From an uncultured bacterium (GTDB lineage Bacteria; Patescibacteriota; Minisyncoccia; Phycocordibacterales; CAIJYI01): a DNA stretch of 35,285 bases. Under the pieces are notes generated by a model. The model was not told the DNA's origin. It was given only the letters and a program-made list of their open reading frames with translations, and did not search any database. Position numbers and translations under genes: made by a program. Below, piece by piece: positions 1-8,448 of this stretch; the first letter of the stretch is position 1, and each line of letters begins with the position of its first letter. Location: positions 1-35,285 of the forward strand of contig CAIJYI010000033.1 in NCBI GenBank assembly GCA_903824855.1, read 5' to 3'.

Positions 1-2
1 GT

Positions 3-108
3 CATCTGTCATCCGTTCGTCATTCTGAACTTGATTCAGAATCCACGTCATCATCTGTCATCCGTTCGTCATTCTGAACTTGATTCAGAATCCACGTCGT
101 CATCTGTC
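3..108. repeat. Tandem REP-like palindromic repeats (two copies)
   Basis: Two nearly identical copies of a unit with a 49-bp period, plus the start of a third. Each contains a perfect hairpin with 8-bp arms ATTCTGAA/TTCAGAAT around the loop CTTGA (arms at 22-29/35-42 and 71-78/84-91), followed by CCACGTC. The second copy also supplies the last codons and the TGA stop of the GIY-YIG gene read on the minus strand. The same family recurs at 425, 484, 687, 731, 15339, 15414 and 30425. Confidence 0.9.
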
Positions 109-389
109 AATTCTCCGTATAAATCCTTCCAGTCCGGATTTTCTTTTTCTATAAGTTTAATTTTCCAATCTCTTTTCCATCTTTTAAGTTGTTTCTCTCT
201 TTCAATCGCACCATTTATATCGTCTCCGCTTTCAAAATAAACTAAATTATGAATATTATATTTTTGAGTAAATCCAGGTACTACGTTACTTTTATGTTCG
301 CCGATTCGTTTTATTAAATTTGAGGTAACGCCGACGTAAAGACTACCATTTTTCTTACTTGCGAGGATATAAACGAATCCGGTTTTCAT
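69..389 (-). CDS. GIY-YIG nuclease family protein (YhbQ/URI-like)
   Basis: This is a small single-domain protein of about 106 residues in the GIY-YIG endonuclease family. The GIY-YIG core reads as VYILASKKNGSLYVGVTSN, followed by the conserved arginine region (LIKRIGEHK). The VPGFTQKY block and the AIEREKQLKRWKR helix carry the expected catalytic Glu. The LIEKENPDWKDLY tail is typical of the short bacterial family. I chose the start at 389 because the family begins at MKTGFVYIL. The open frame continues to 485, but that extension (RRHSELDSESTS) is the translated REP-like repeat. The C-terminal residues DVDSESSSE and the stop also come from a repeat copy, so both ends of the frame touch repeats. 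Family members cut DNA; some are reported to act on single-stranded repeat sequences. The cellular role here is not known. Confidence 0.88.
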   Translation of the reverse strand: MKTGFVYILASKKNGSLYVGVTSNLIKRIGEHKSNVVPGFTQKYNIHNLVYFESGDDINGAIEREKQLKRWKRDWKIKLIEKENPDWKDLYGELTDDDVDSESSSE

Positions 390-417
390 GAAGATTAATA
401 TTTTTACAATTACGAAC

Positions 418-538
418 GACGTGGATTCTGAATCGAGTTCAGAATGACGACGGGACGGGACGACGAAACTCGTTTTATTCGTCATTCTGGGCTTGACCCG
501 GAATCCACGTCGTAAAGTTTAACATGGATTCTGAATCG
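418..538. repeat. REP-like palindromes, types A and B
   Basis: This holds a type A hairpin (arms 425-432/438-445, loop TCGAG) and then a type B hairpin (arms 484-491/497-504) with arms ATTCTGGG/CCCGGAAT and loop CTTGA. The left half of another type A copy follows (528-538) and is then interrupted. Between hairpins there are short GACG-rich stretches. The stretch 390-857 has no believable gene; it is made of this repeat family and its GACGGGACG-type spacer. Confidence 0.85.
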
Positions 539-592
539 CACCACAAGAGTATTTCCATTTTTATAGTCGCTTTACTCCCTAAAAATTAGGTC
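539..592. other. 54-bp insert splitting a palindromic repeat
   Basis: An intact type A repeat reads GATTCTGAATCG directly followed by AGTTCAGAATGACG. Here the two halves are separated by 54 bp that do not look like the repeat family and are much more AT-rich than the GACG-rich surroundings. No target-site duplication and no terminal inverted repeat are evident. It may be an insertion into the hairpin loop, or a leftover of recombination between two copies. Confidence 0.6.
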
Positions 593-855
593 AGTTCAGA
601 ATGACGACGAAGTACGAACGACGGGACGGAACGACGACGGGACGGGACGACGACAGGACGGGACGACGGAACTCGTTTTATTCGTCATTCTGGGCTTGAC
701 CCGGAATCCACGTCGTAATGTTTAACGTGGATTCTGAATCGAGTTCAGAATGACGACGGGACGGGACGACGGGACAGAACGACGAAGTACGAACGACAGG
801 ACGGAACGACGGGACGGGACGACAGACAGACGACTTCGAGACGAGACGGCAACAC
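593..855. repeat. REP-like palindromes with GACG-rich spacer array
   Basis: The region starts with the right half of the interrupted type A copy, followed by about 70 bp of degenerate GACGGGACG-type tandem sequence. A type B hairpin comes next (arms 687-694/700-707), then a type A hairpin (arms 731-738/744-751), then more degenerate GACG-rich sequence up to the end of the neighbouring coding region. The B-then-A composite (from ACTCGTTTTATTCGTC through GATTCTGAATCG) occurs twice, near 474-538 and 671-741. The long open frame across 750-1010 on the plus strand is a by-product of this simple sequence. Confidence 0.85.
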
Positions 856-857
856 TA

Positions 858-3341
858 CTACCTCAACAACTTTCTTACGTTATCCCAGCCGGGGATAGTA
901 TCAATATTTGCTTCTTTCCAGTCGGTTGGTTTTCTTCGGAAGAGATCTTGCGTCCAGCGCGCTCTCGTGAGATTTTTTCCGTGTTTGATATCGACGTTCG
1001 GCGCTTCTGATTGATAGACTTCAAATTTATAAAAATCATTCCATTTCACCCTGCCGTGAGTCATCGGCTCAAATCCGATATGATAGGAAAATCCAATTTC
1101 TTCAACCATCTTAATTCTTTCTTTGTAGTGTTTGATGGCAATGTCACGATACACGCACAATCCGGAAAGAGGACTCGCATTGTAATGAAGCGCAAAACCG
1201 TCGGAATGTCGAAGGAACCAATAGTTGCCGTTGTAATACCAGACATTTCTATCAGTCGGATTAAATCTGAAATGTGACGGGTGGTAGAGGACATCATGTT
1301 CACAGAAGAAAACAATATCCGTATCGAGAGCTTCGAGTCCTGCAAGGATTTGTTTGAACATAGTTAAGTAACCACGTTCCAAAGGAAGAACGATATTTTG
1401 TCCGAAATCGATTGGCTTCAAAGAGACGCTGATGATTTTATTTATTCCCGCTTCACGCGATGCTTTACTGAGCTGTTTCTGACAGACTTTCATTATCTTT
1501 TCATCCATGAGATTGTCGGTGTAGTAGATGATACCTTTGGTGGGAGTAGCACTTGCAATCGTCGGCACTGGAGGTGTGAACGGAAGAGCTGCCGGAGTCG
1601 GCAAGACAGGAGAAATGGAACCAAGGTCATCTTCTTTTTGAGCGTCAATTATCGATGACACAATCGGTTCTGATTCAGGAGGAGGAAGTTCTTTTGATTC
1701 CCTTCTTGATTTCGGGGTTTGAAAATCGCTTGGACCCTGCACGTTTTTACCGTTTTGCAATGGCCAACCTTTTATTTTTTGGCGCATTTCTTCGGTCCAT
1801 CCGGGGATTGGCCAGAATCTCTCAATCAGCCATGAAAGCGGGAGTGTTTGCAATTCCCATTTATTATCAAAGAAAAGTTCCCTCGCTGTTTTCTTTGCGT
1901 TTTCAACTTTTCGCCCCGGATTATGATAGGGAAAACCAAAATCCCCACCCTGTGTTCTAAACATGTGAGCGTACCAAGTTTTGTGATTGATGACTACCCT
2001 TCCGCCCGAAAGCCATGTTTTGCAGGCGACTTCTATCCCCTGTGAGCCCCACGAACCGAAGGCTTCGTCGCAGATATTCAATTCCCAATATTTGTCGCGT
2101 GTCAGCATAAAACACGAGCCTTGAATGGACATACTTTCGGTAATATCCCCCTTCCCTTCCGGTCGTTTTTTGAATTCGTTGAAATATTGGAAGTGCGGTT
2201 CTTGGTCAAAACAATAAGCGACGCTTTGCGGGTTTGTCTTTGGAATCCACACCACATCTTTCACCGTCGGTTTACCGCACCCTTCTTCTTTGCATGGACC
2301 GCTTGGACCTTGATAACGAATATGACCTTCGGGACAAACCCAATTGAATGCATGCAGATTTCGCATAACCGGAACCATCGTCCAATTATCCTGCATTTCG
2401 TTCATCATCTTCACATCAAATCCTTGATCAAAAGCGCAATGTGCATCAACCTTCAAAATATATTTTGCTTTAGAAAGTTTGCATGCCTGATTCGTGGCGC
2501 CGCGCTGGCCGAGACTTGTTTCGTTGATAATGACTCGGACTCTTTCGTCTGCAGGTAAAACAGGAAGTGCAATTTCATATCCGTCGAGTACGACGATAAT
2601 TTCCGTATTGCCTTCAATGTGTGAGAGAATATCTTCAATTGTTCGCGCGAGAAATTCTTCATTCTTTGCAGGAATGAGAATGGAAAGATCCGGTATATTT
2701 TTTAATGGCGTTGGTTTAGATAATTGTTTCGCTGTCTTTTTTTCCTCCGGTTTTATTTCTTGTGGTTTTATTTCTTCCTTTTTCACTTCCTCTTTTTGTA
2801 ATTTCTTTATCCACATTTTTCCCCGTCGTCCTTCATTTCTTTCCCAAGTATCGGGTCCTTCTTCTCCAAATGATTCGTTGACGGCTTTCTTCACTTGCCA
2901 ATAAGGGCGGTCATGTCCGCAAATTATTTTTCTTGCTTTCGGAAGCCACATTTTAATATCAGCGAGGACTTCATCATGAGCATGTCCGGCATTAATGAAA
3001 ACCATATCCACAGAATTGTCTTCAAACTGCCGTACTGCGGTGGCACTATCCATTTTTAAGACCTGAAGATTTTTAAAACCTCCGACGTTCTTCGTGAAAT
3101 CTTTTGATGTATTTTTTTTCTTTGCTTCGGCTTGAGCTTCCGCCCCTGTCGCACTATCCAAAAATTGATCAACGGAATACACCGTCCCTTTGCACCCGGA
3201 AAGCAAGGCGTGTGTGCTTCGGCCCTTCCAAGAGCCGATTTCAACAATACTTTCCATTTCCTTCGCAGTATCAAACAGCCACGAAAGATCCGTATCGTTT
3301 ATTTCGCCTTCGATTTTATTTTGAGAAACGTCGTATTCCAT
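858..3341 (-). CDS. Three-domain methyltransferase-GT2-GT-like fusion
   Basis: This 827-aa protein has three modules. Residues 1-178 are a class I SAM methyltransferase of the CmcI/Methyltransf_24 type (VEIGSWKGRS at 33-42, MVFINAGHAHDE near 113-124, GHD at 142-144). Residues 217-525 are a family 2 GT: DLSILIPAKNEEF, VLDGY, the DAH motif at 299-301 in the place of DXD, IQGSCFMLTRDKYW, and KTWYAH. A zinc-ribbon-like insert (C336, H340, C350, C355) lies inside this GT. After a Pro-rich linker (550-600), residues 602-800 form a GT-like domain (YYTDN, SVSLKPIDFGQNI, EHD at 681-683). That last domain matches the stand-alone proteins at 8449 and 9151. No membrane segment is visible. It is the last gene of the minus-strand block. 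It likely transfers and methylates sugars, but donor and acceptor cannot be read from sequence. Confidence 0.85.
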   Translation of the reverse strand: MEYDVSQNKIEGEINDTDLSWLFDTAKEMESIVEIGSWKGRSTHALLSGCKGTVYSVDQFLDSATGAEAQAEAKKKNTSKDFTKNVGGFKNLQVLKMDSATAVRQFEDNSVDMVFINAGHAHDEVLADIKMWLPKARKIICGHDRPYWQVKKAVNESFGEEGPDTWERNEGRRGKMWIKKLQKEEVKKEEIKPQEIKPEEKKTAKQLSKPTPLKNIPDLSILIPAKNEEFLARTIEDILSHIEGNTEIIVVLDGYEIALPVLPADERVRVIINETSLGQRGATNQACKLSKAKYILKVDAHCAFDQGFDVKMMNEMQDNWTMVPVMRNLHAFNWVCPEGHIRYQGPSGPCKEEGCGKPTVKDVVWIPKTNPQSVAYCFDQEPHFQYFNEFKKRPEGKGDITESMSIQGSCFMLTRDKYWELNICDEAFGSWGSQGIEVACKTWLSGGRVVINHKTWYAHMFRTQGGDFGFPYHNPGRKVENAKKTARELFFDNKWELQTLPLSWLIERFWPIPGWTEEMRQKIKGWPLQNGKNVQGPSDFQTPKSRRESKELPPPESEPIVSSIIDAQKEDDLGSISPVLPTPAALPFTPPVPTIASATPTKGIIYYTDNLMDEKIMKVCQKQLSKASREAGINKIISVSLKPIDFGQNIVLPLERGYLTMFKQILAGLEALDTDIVFFCEHDVLYHPSHFRFNPTDRNVWYYNGNYWFLRHSDGFALHYNASPLSGLCVYRDIAIKHYKERIKMVEEIGFSYHIGFEPMTHGRVKWNDFYKFEVYQSEAPNVDIKHGKNLTRARWTQDLFRRKPTDWKEANIDTIPGWDNVRKLLR

Positions 3342-3373
3342 TTTTTTATGCGATACTAATTTATTAACTTTCT

Positions 3374-3868
3374 TTAAAATGATATTTTATCCAAATTCCT
3401 AAAATTACTCACAACCGTTGTTCGAAAATTTCCTTGCACGTCATCATATCGATAATGAAAATGAGGCCAGGCTCTTTTATACTCAAAAACGGGTTCATAT
3501 TTTTCTTCAGTATCAGTAAGGATGATAAAGTCTGCATTGTTTTTGAACTTTATTGCATCGACAGCTCGTCTAAATTCCGGTCTATTATCAATCAAAATGA
3601 CCCCCCAATGTTTATCTAATTTTATTTCGTCCCAATTATTTATAAACACAATGTGATGATTACGACTTTGATATTGTTTTGCCATTTGAAAAAACTCAGC
3701 ATCATTTTCACAGGTAACCAATTCTCTCTTATTTTTTGCACATAACCAATGGAGAAGCGGGGTGCTAAAAACACCCGAACCAAGTTCCAAAATTGGACCC
3801 TTCGTTTCCAGAACCAATTTGAGCAACACCGGTAAGTGAGAACTCATTCTTTTGCTAAATTTCATCAT
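3374..3868 (-). CDS. Small class I SAM-methyltransferase-like protein
   Basis: This 164-aa protein carries the SAM-binding motif I as ILELGSGVFSTPLLHW (residues 26-41). An acidic strand end after strand 2 follows (VTCENDAEFF), and the motif IV-like segment reads VILIDNRPEFRRAVDAI. It has a Rossmann-like layout but is shorter than typical methyltransferases, with no extra substrate domain. It is a paralogue of the protein at 7409-7903, with the same length and the same STPxLHW and FRTTVVSNF/HTTILSNF ends. It starts 38 bp after the end of the 953-aa gene, in the same orientation. Two Met codons (3868 and 3865) are both possible starts. The substrate is unknown; a sugar hydroxyl is plausible from context. 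Confidence 0.72.
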   Translation of the reverse strand: MMKFSKRMSSHLPVLLKLVLETKGPILELGSGVFSTPLLHWLCAKNKRELVTCENDAEFFQMAKQYQSRNHHIVFINNWDEIKLDKHWGVILIDNRPEFRRAVDAIKFKNNADFIILTDTEEKYEPVFEYKRAWPHFHYRYDDVQGNFRTTVVSNFRNLDKISF

Positions 3869-3906
3869 ATTGTTTTACAAGATTTTGAACTCGATTTATT
3901 TACGCT

Positions 3907-6768
3907 TTATGGTTTAACATAAAACCAAGATGGTACCTTATCGCCACCCATAACAAAAAGCATCGGTACTTTTCGGTATGAACACCATGCCGGTACCGCA
4001 TATGCTACCGCATAACAATCCTGTCTGCTCTCGAAGAAATCGTGTCCTGCAATAATTCCGCCTCTTTTTATTTTCGGGCTCCATGCATTCAGGTCTTCAA
4101 TGACGTGAACATAATCGTGATTTCCGTCGAGATACAAGAAATCCAGAGATTCATCCGCAAATTCTTTTGCTGCATCCAATGACCAGGCTTTGAGAATTTT
4201 GAAATGATGCTTTTCTCCTCTGGCTACCGCTTGATTGTAAGCGTTTATTTCCAAATCATCTTGAGGATAGTCATTGTAGCCGTCATAAAATTTCCAAGCA
4301 TCGATTGCCGTTAGGTCTAAATCAGGAACATTTCTCATTATCACTTCCGCATATTTGCCTTTATATACTCCTATTTCGACGCCCTTTTTTACCCCAAGCT
4401 CCTTAAGAAGTTCTAGAAATCCGCCTTCTCTTCCAATCGTCAAAAAAGTCGGTGATGGTTTGGTGAGGTCAACATTAAATTTGGCGACGATATGTTCAAA
4501 TGCGTTCATTGGTTTTTTTTGTTCATTATTGTTTTTATAAAAATTATTTATGATGTCTTTTGCTTTTCCCCAGTACGGTATTTCTTCCGTTGGATTTGTC
4601 CCACGCGCTTTTCTTTCTCCGAGATATGCATAACCGATGGCATCCGGATGTGAAAATACAACATTCGGTATTTCCGTCATAAAACCTTCCGATTTCCGAA
4701 CAGTGACACCCAAAGCCTTCTCGTATTTCCCCGGTTCAGACCAACTTCCTAACGGGATGCTTTTTTCATCAGGATACTTCGCGAAACGCTCCTCCATAGC
4801 AGTTATAAACAAATCTCTCTCACAAATCAAATTTGACAGAACGCGCCTTCCTTTGTATGAAAATATCGGCGGATTTGACCAAGAATATATTGCCTGCACA
4901 CTCAAATTATATTCGAAAATCCCAGGCGCAGGTCTGTGTGCGAAATGTTCTGGCGAATAGAGAATATCGTCCTCCGCCATTACAATATATCTTGTTTTTG
5001 CCGCCTTTGCACCGATTAATGCCTGACGATAAATGTTAATGTATGATTGACCGATATCTCCAACGCAGATATTTTGACCGAGATCAATCGGTTTTTGAGA
5101 AACGCTGATGATGGGAATATTTCCGGCGGATTTCAGGAGTTGCTCTTTTGCATTTTGATAAAAATAATCACTGATTTTATTTGCCGTATAATAAATGATA
5201 GTCAAATCATTTTCAGGTTCGGCTTTTTCCCACTCAAAGTCTGTTCGAATAAAACAATCCGAAGATGTTTTTGCTATATTTCTGATATGTTCCCAAGACA
5301 GCCTTTCGCCATTCAAAAATCTTTCCTCCAACAATTTTGGTTCAACGCCAAAATTCGGAGTCGGAAACGCAGTTTGAACATTGTTAGCCTCATTGTTTAT
5401 AACTTTTGGCTCGTCGAAACACATCATGAGAGGTCTTGCCGGTGGGAATTTTCGAAGCCACCTTTCCATGTGATGCATGAGATTTAAATCACCGATTTTG
5501 AGCATGACGGGAAGAATATCTTCTTTTCTGAATATGGTTGAAGTCGTAGCCATCGGATATCCCCAACTGTGTTTTTTTCCTTGCCATTCCCATGTATTAT
5601 TTTTGCTCATCTCAGGTCTTCCTCGTCCGTAGTGATTACAGAGGCGAAGCGAAAGACAAAGGATATCCGGATTTTTCTTAAACTCTGCAAACTCGGGGCA
5701 CCTCTCATCAAAATGTTCAAGGATAATATCATCGTCTCCAAAAAACATAATATAATCTTTGGCAGATTTCAGCATTTCCAAAACTTGTTCCTTCAAATTT
5801 GTTTGCAAAATGAAATTAACCTTCGGATACATTTTTATCAATTTATCGTATCCGGCTTTGAATTCGGGGTCATAGGTGTAAATGACGGAAGAAGGCATGG
5901 CAAGATTCCTGAGTAATAAATCAAGCTGACACGCTCTATTCTTACTAAAGATAATGGTGGTAATCTCAGATGACCGTTCGGAACTCGAGTTTGGAAATGA
6001 TGAATTTTGTGAGTGTTCGTATTCGTAAGAAATTTTCAAGAAAGGTCTATCCGCAAAGACGGCCTCTTTCTTGATATGTTCAGCCGACAATCTTTCTCCT
6101 CCTAGAAATTTCTGTTCTAATTCTTCTATCGTCACACCCGCATTCGAACACAAATTCCATGTCTGAACCTGATTCGCAAGATTATTTATTATTTTCGGGC
6201 GATCAAAACACATCATCAAAGGGCGATCGATCGGATGTTTTCGAAGAACGCGCTCCAACTGATTTGGCATCGTAAAATCAAAATCTCCAATGCTTTTTAA
6301 GAGGTCTTTTTTTCTAAAAATATGAGAAGTTACCGACATGGGGTAGACCCAGTCAGGATGATTTCGGGTCGCTCTTGCTTCTCTCCATTTCCACGTATTA
6401 TTTTCGAGTACCGGCGCATGAGCATAACTCGGTGACATACGCAGACTCAGACAAAGAATTTGCTCATCCTTTTTGAATCGTTCAAATTCGGGAGTTCTTT
6501 CAATGTCGTCAAACGGTTCGATTACCACGTCATCATCACAAAAGAACAATGTATATTCTCCGAGATTTTCCATAACCTGTTTTCTGAAATCGGTCTCGCG
6601 TACAAATCTGATATTCGGATAGATGCCTTTTAATTTTTCATAACCGGCGGAAAATTTTTCATCGCAGGTATAGAGAACCATTGCGGGCAGACTAAAACCA
6701 CGCAACAATAATTCCAGCTGACAAGCTCTATTTTTACTAAATATGATTATTGTTATTTCCGAACGCAT
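3907..6768 (-). CDS. Four-domain GT-GT-GT-methyltransferase fusion
   Basis: This 953-aa protein has two tandem related GT-A-like domains, at residues 4-250 and 268-513. Each opens with ITxIIFSKNRACQL, has a DDD metal motif (78-80 and 345-347), and shares RPLMMCFD and the FLxGERLSxEHI end. A third GT-like domain follows (522-737; YYTAN, SVSQKPIDLGQNICVG, EDD at 599-601, YWG end), of the same family as the C-terminus of the 827-aa protein. The fourth module (780-953) is a Methyltransf_24-type methyltransferase (GVEIGVYKGKYA at 796-807, YLDGNHDY at 879-886, GHD at 908-910). The protein looks soluble. The first two domains clearly arose by internal duplication. Its start overlaps the preceding gene by 16 bp. 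Such a chain could add several sugars and a methyl group processively; that is inference. Confidence 0.85.
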   Translation of the reverse strand: MRSEITIIIFSKNRACQLELLLRGFSLPAMVLYTCDEKFSAGYEKLKGIYPNIRFVRETDFRKQVMENLGEYTLFFCDDDVVIEPFDDIERTPEFERFKKDEQILCLSLRMSPSYAHAPVLENNTWKWREARATRNHPDWVYPMSVTSHIFRKKDLLKSIGDFDFTMPNQLERVLRKHPIDRPLMMCFDRPKIINNLANQVQTWNLCSNAGVTIEELEQKFLGGERLSAEHIKKEAVFADRPFLKISYEYEHSQNSSFPNSSSERSSEITTIIFSKNRACQLDLLLRNLAMPSSVIYTYDPEFKAGYDKLIKMYPKVNFILQTNLKEQVLEMLKSAKDYIMFFGDDDIILEHFDERCPEFAEFKKNPDILCLSLRLCNHYGRGRPEMSKNNTWEWQGKKHSWGYPMATTSTIFRKEDILPVMLKIGDLNLMHHMERWLRKFPPARPLMMCFDEPKVINNEANNVQTAFPTPNFGVEPKLLEERFLNGERLSWEHIRNIAKTSSDCFIRTDFEWEKAEPENDLTIIYYTANKISDYFYQNAKEQLLKSAGNIPIISVSQKPIDLGQNICVGDIGQSYINIYRQALIGAKAAKTRYIVMAEDDILYSPEHFAHRPAPGIFEYNLSVQAIYSWSNPPIFSYKGRRVLSNLICERDLFITAMEERFAKYPDEKSIPLGSWSEPGKYEKALGVTVRKSEGFMTEIPNVVFSHPDAIGYAYLGERKARGTNPTEEIPYWGKAKDIINNFYKNNNEQKKPMNAFEHIVAKFNVDLTKPSPTFLTIGREGGFLELLKELGVKKGVEIGVYKGKYAEVIMRNVPDLDLTAIDAWKFYDGYNDYPQDDLEINAYNQAVARGEKHHFKILKAWSLDAAKEFADESLDFLYLDGNHDYVHVIEDLNAWSPKIKRGGIIAGHDFFESRQDCYAVAYAVPAWCSYRKVPMLFVMGGDKVPSWFYVKP

Positions 6769-7322
6769 ATCTGAAAATTTGGATAAGTATCATGAAGAAT
6801 GAAATCTGTACGCGTCCACACGTAGGTAAAACCGGCACGTTCAAGAATTTCTTTCAAATATTCGGGAGTATATCCCCACCAGTGTGTTCGTCCTTCAGCT
6901 GCGTGATCACAGTAAATCAAACGCATAGCCCATTCAATTTCTTCGTTTGTTTCAGCCCTCGTCAATATTTCCGCCTGTTTTTTTCGGTCATCGACATCAA
7001 TAATCAAAGTCCCATTTTCCTTTAAAACTCTTTTCCAATCTTTAAGCGTTTCAAGAAACTCGTCTTTCTTCATATGATCGACAAGGTTGACGCACAAAAT
7101 TTCATCGACGGTATCATCCGCAAAATCTAATTTTCGCACATCCATAATGACATCGGTAACATTATTATCTTTATTTCCGCGAAAAGGAAATTTATAATAA
7201 TTTTCTATCGTTGTTCTATTATGTTCGGCAATCTCCGGAAAATCCTTCGCCAGCTTTCCTGACATATCGACGTTAATCCAGCCATCTAAATATACCGTCC
7301 CGTTTCCAAGATGTAATTTCAT
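6753..7322 (-). CDS. SAM-dependent methyltransferase (COG4627-like)
   Basis: The protein begins MKLHLGNGTVYLDGWINVD, the usual N-terminus of a family of predicted SAM methyltransferases found in polysaccharide clusters. The normal LGCG is LGNG here. It continues with MDVRKLDFADDTVDEILCVNLVDH, the acidic motif and post-motif helix of Methyltransf_11-type enzymes, and then WKRVLKENGTLIIDVDD. I chose 7322 because the family starts at MKLHLG. An in-frame ATG at 7397 would add 25 residues with no family match. The 3' end overlaps the 953-aa gene by 16 bp, which suggests translational coupling. The substrate is unknown. Confidence 0.82.
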   Translation of the reverse strand: MKLHLGNGTVYLDGWINVDMSGKLAKDFPEIAEHNRTTIENYYKFPFRGNKDNNVTDVIMDVRKLDFADDTVDEILCVNLVDHMKKDEFLETLKDWKRVLKENGTLIIDVDDRKKQAEILTRAETNEEIEWAMRLIYCDHAAEGRTHWWGYTPEYLKEILERAGFTYVWTRTDFILHDTYPNFQICVRK

Positions 7323-7408
7323 AAAGCATTTAGTGATTAAATTTTTTAATTTTTTACCTTTTACTGTAGATAATATTTCAGCACTTCGCTGACTCATATA
7401 ATTTTGAA

Positions 7409-7903
7409 TTACACTTCAAAATTAGTGACATCTACAAAATTACTAAGAATGGTGGTGTGGGGACGGGATTTAGTAAAAGTGTATTTATATTTGAATGAAG
7501 GAAAAACTGTTGAAAAATGATAATTGTGGTCACTTCTTCCTTCCGTATCGTGGACAACAATAAATCTGGCGAGATTGGCGAGTTTCTTTATATCCACGAT
7601 TCTTCTTTCAGATGGACCGTGATCAACAAGTACGACATCCCACGGTTTTTCAATATCCATACTATCCCAATCATCCACAAAATGCACCTCATGAAGGCCT
7701 TCCTCATATTGCTTATTCATGTTGAAATATTCAGCGTCATTATCGTACGAAACCAATTTTCTTTTATTGAAACATGCCCAGTGGAGGAATGGTGTACTGT
7801 AAAGTCCCATGCCAATTTCCAGAACATCACCTGTTGTCATTGATATGGCCTTAATTAAAAGAGGTAAATGTGTTCCCCAATTCTTCGATATTCTCATTCC
7901 CAT
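7409..7903 (-). CDS. Small class I SAM-methyltransferase-like protein
   Basis: This 164-aa paralogue of the protein at 3374-3868 has motif I as VLEIGMGLYSTPFLHW (27-42). It also has the acidic YDNDAEYF segment after strand 2 and VVLVDHGPSERR as the motif IV region. The equal length and the shared start (KxWGTHLP versus KRMSSHLP) show a duplication within the block. It lies 4 bp downstream of the 170-aa methyltransferase gene, so the two are almost certainly co-transcribed. No zinc site or membrane segment is visible. Confidence 0.72.
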   Translation of the reverse strand: MGMRISKNWGTHLPLLIKAISMTTGDVLEIGMGLYSTPFLHWACFNKRKLVSYDNDAEYFNMNKQYEEGLHEVHFVDDWDSMDIEKPWDVVLVDHGPSERRIVDIKKLANLARFIVVHDTEGRSDHNYHFSTVFPSFKYKYTFTKSRPHTTILSNFVDVTNFEV

Positions 7904-7907
7904 AAAA

Positions 7908-8420
7908 TTATTTTTTTACGTATGACCAACTCGGCGAATGATCACCTTTCCAAATAGTCACATCCTCGTTTAATTCACCCACGGCTTCGATGACACCATA
8001 CCCATTTTTTTTCACGTAGTCATGGCCGGAAACGATTCCTCCTTTTTTGACTTTTTTTGACCACTCGCGAATATCTTCTTTTGTTGATTCATATCCGTGA
8101 TTCGCATCAATGTAAACAAAATCGAGTGATTCATCTTTAAAATCTTTTACGGCGTCCATACTTAATTTTCGAATGAATTCACAATGATATTCATTCATAC
8201 GCTGTTTGGATTCCTCGAAAAATGAGTCGAGCTTTTCTTGAGTGACATGGTCGCGATATCCTTCCGTCAATCCCCAAAAATCTACGAGATATAATTTGTC
8301 GGATGTTTTTGCAATATTTCGGGAAAACATGGCGCGCTCGACGCCAACTTCAGCACCGACTCCGATGAAGAGTTTTGCCAAGTCGTTTCTTGTTTTTTCT
8401 GTTTCTTCTTTAATTTTCAT
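7908..8420 (-). CDS. Class I SAM methyltransferase (Methyltransf_24/CmcI type)
   Basis: This is a 170-aa single-domain protein. The SAM loop reads GAEVGVERAMFSRNIAK (22-38), the central acidic motif is LDFVYIDANHGYE, and KKGGIVSGHDYV closes the fold. The same signature appears in the proteins at 11412 and 12026 and in the fusion domains of the 827- and 953-aa proteins, so this is the commonest methyltransferase type in the block. The conserved aspartate and the GHD motif are usual for metal-dependent O-methyltransferases of this family. The target here is probably a sugar or another small hydroxyl acceptor. Confidence 0.82.
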   Translation of the reverse strand: MKIKEETEKTRNDLAKLFIGVGAEVGVERAMFSRNIAKTSDKLYLVDFWGLTEGYRDHVTQEKLDSFFEESKQRMNEYHCEFIRKLSMDAVKDFKDESLDFVYIDANHGYESTKEDIREWSKKVKKGGIVSGHDYVKKNGYGVIEAVGELNEDVTIWKGDHSPSWSYVKK

Positions 8421-8448
8421 TGTATTTTTACTTTATTTTTTATCCGTA

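Noticed and set aside
390-485. N-terminal extension of the GIY-YIG protein
   Set aside because: The extra residues (RRHSELDSESTS and neighbours) are the translated repeat. The family begins at MKTGFVYIL.
1-855. CRISPR array from the regularly spaced repeats
   Set aside because: The repeats are themselves full palindromes with irregular distances, spacers are short GACG-rich copies of each other, and the same elements occur singly elsewhere. No cas gene is present.
750-1010. Plus-strand frame rich in Arg, Thr and Asp
   Set aside because: It is the translation of the degenerate GACGGGACG-type spacer followed by the antisense of the 827-aa gene. It has no domain and no start signal.
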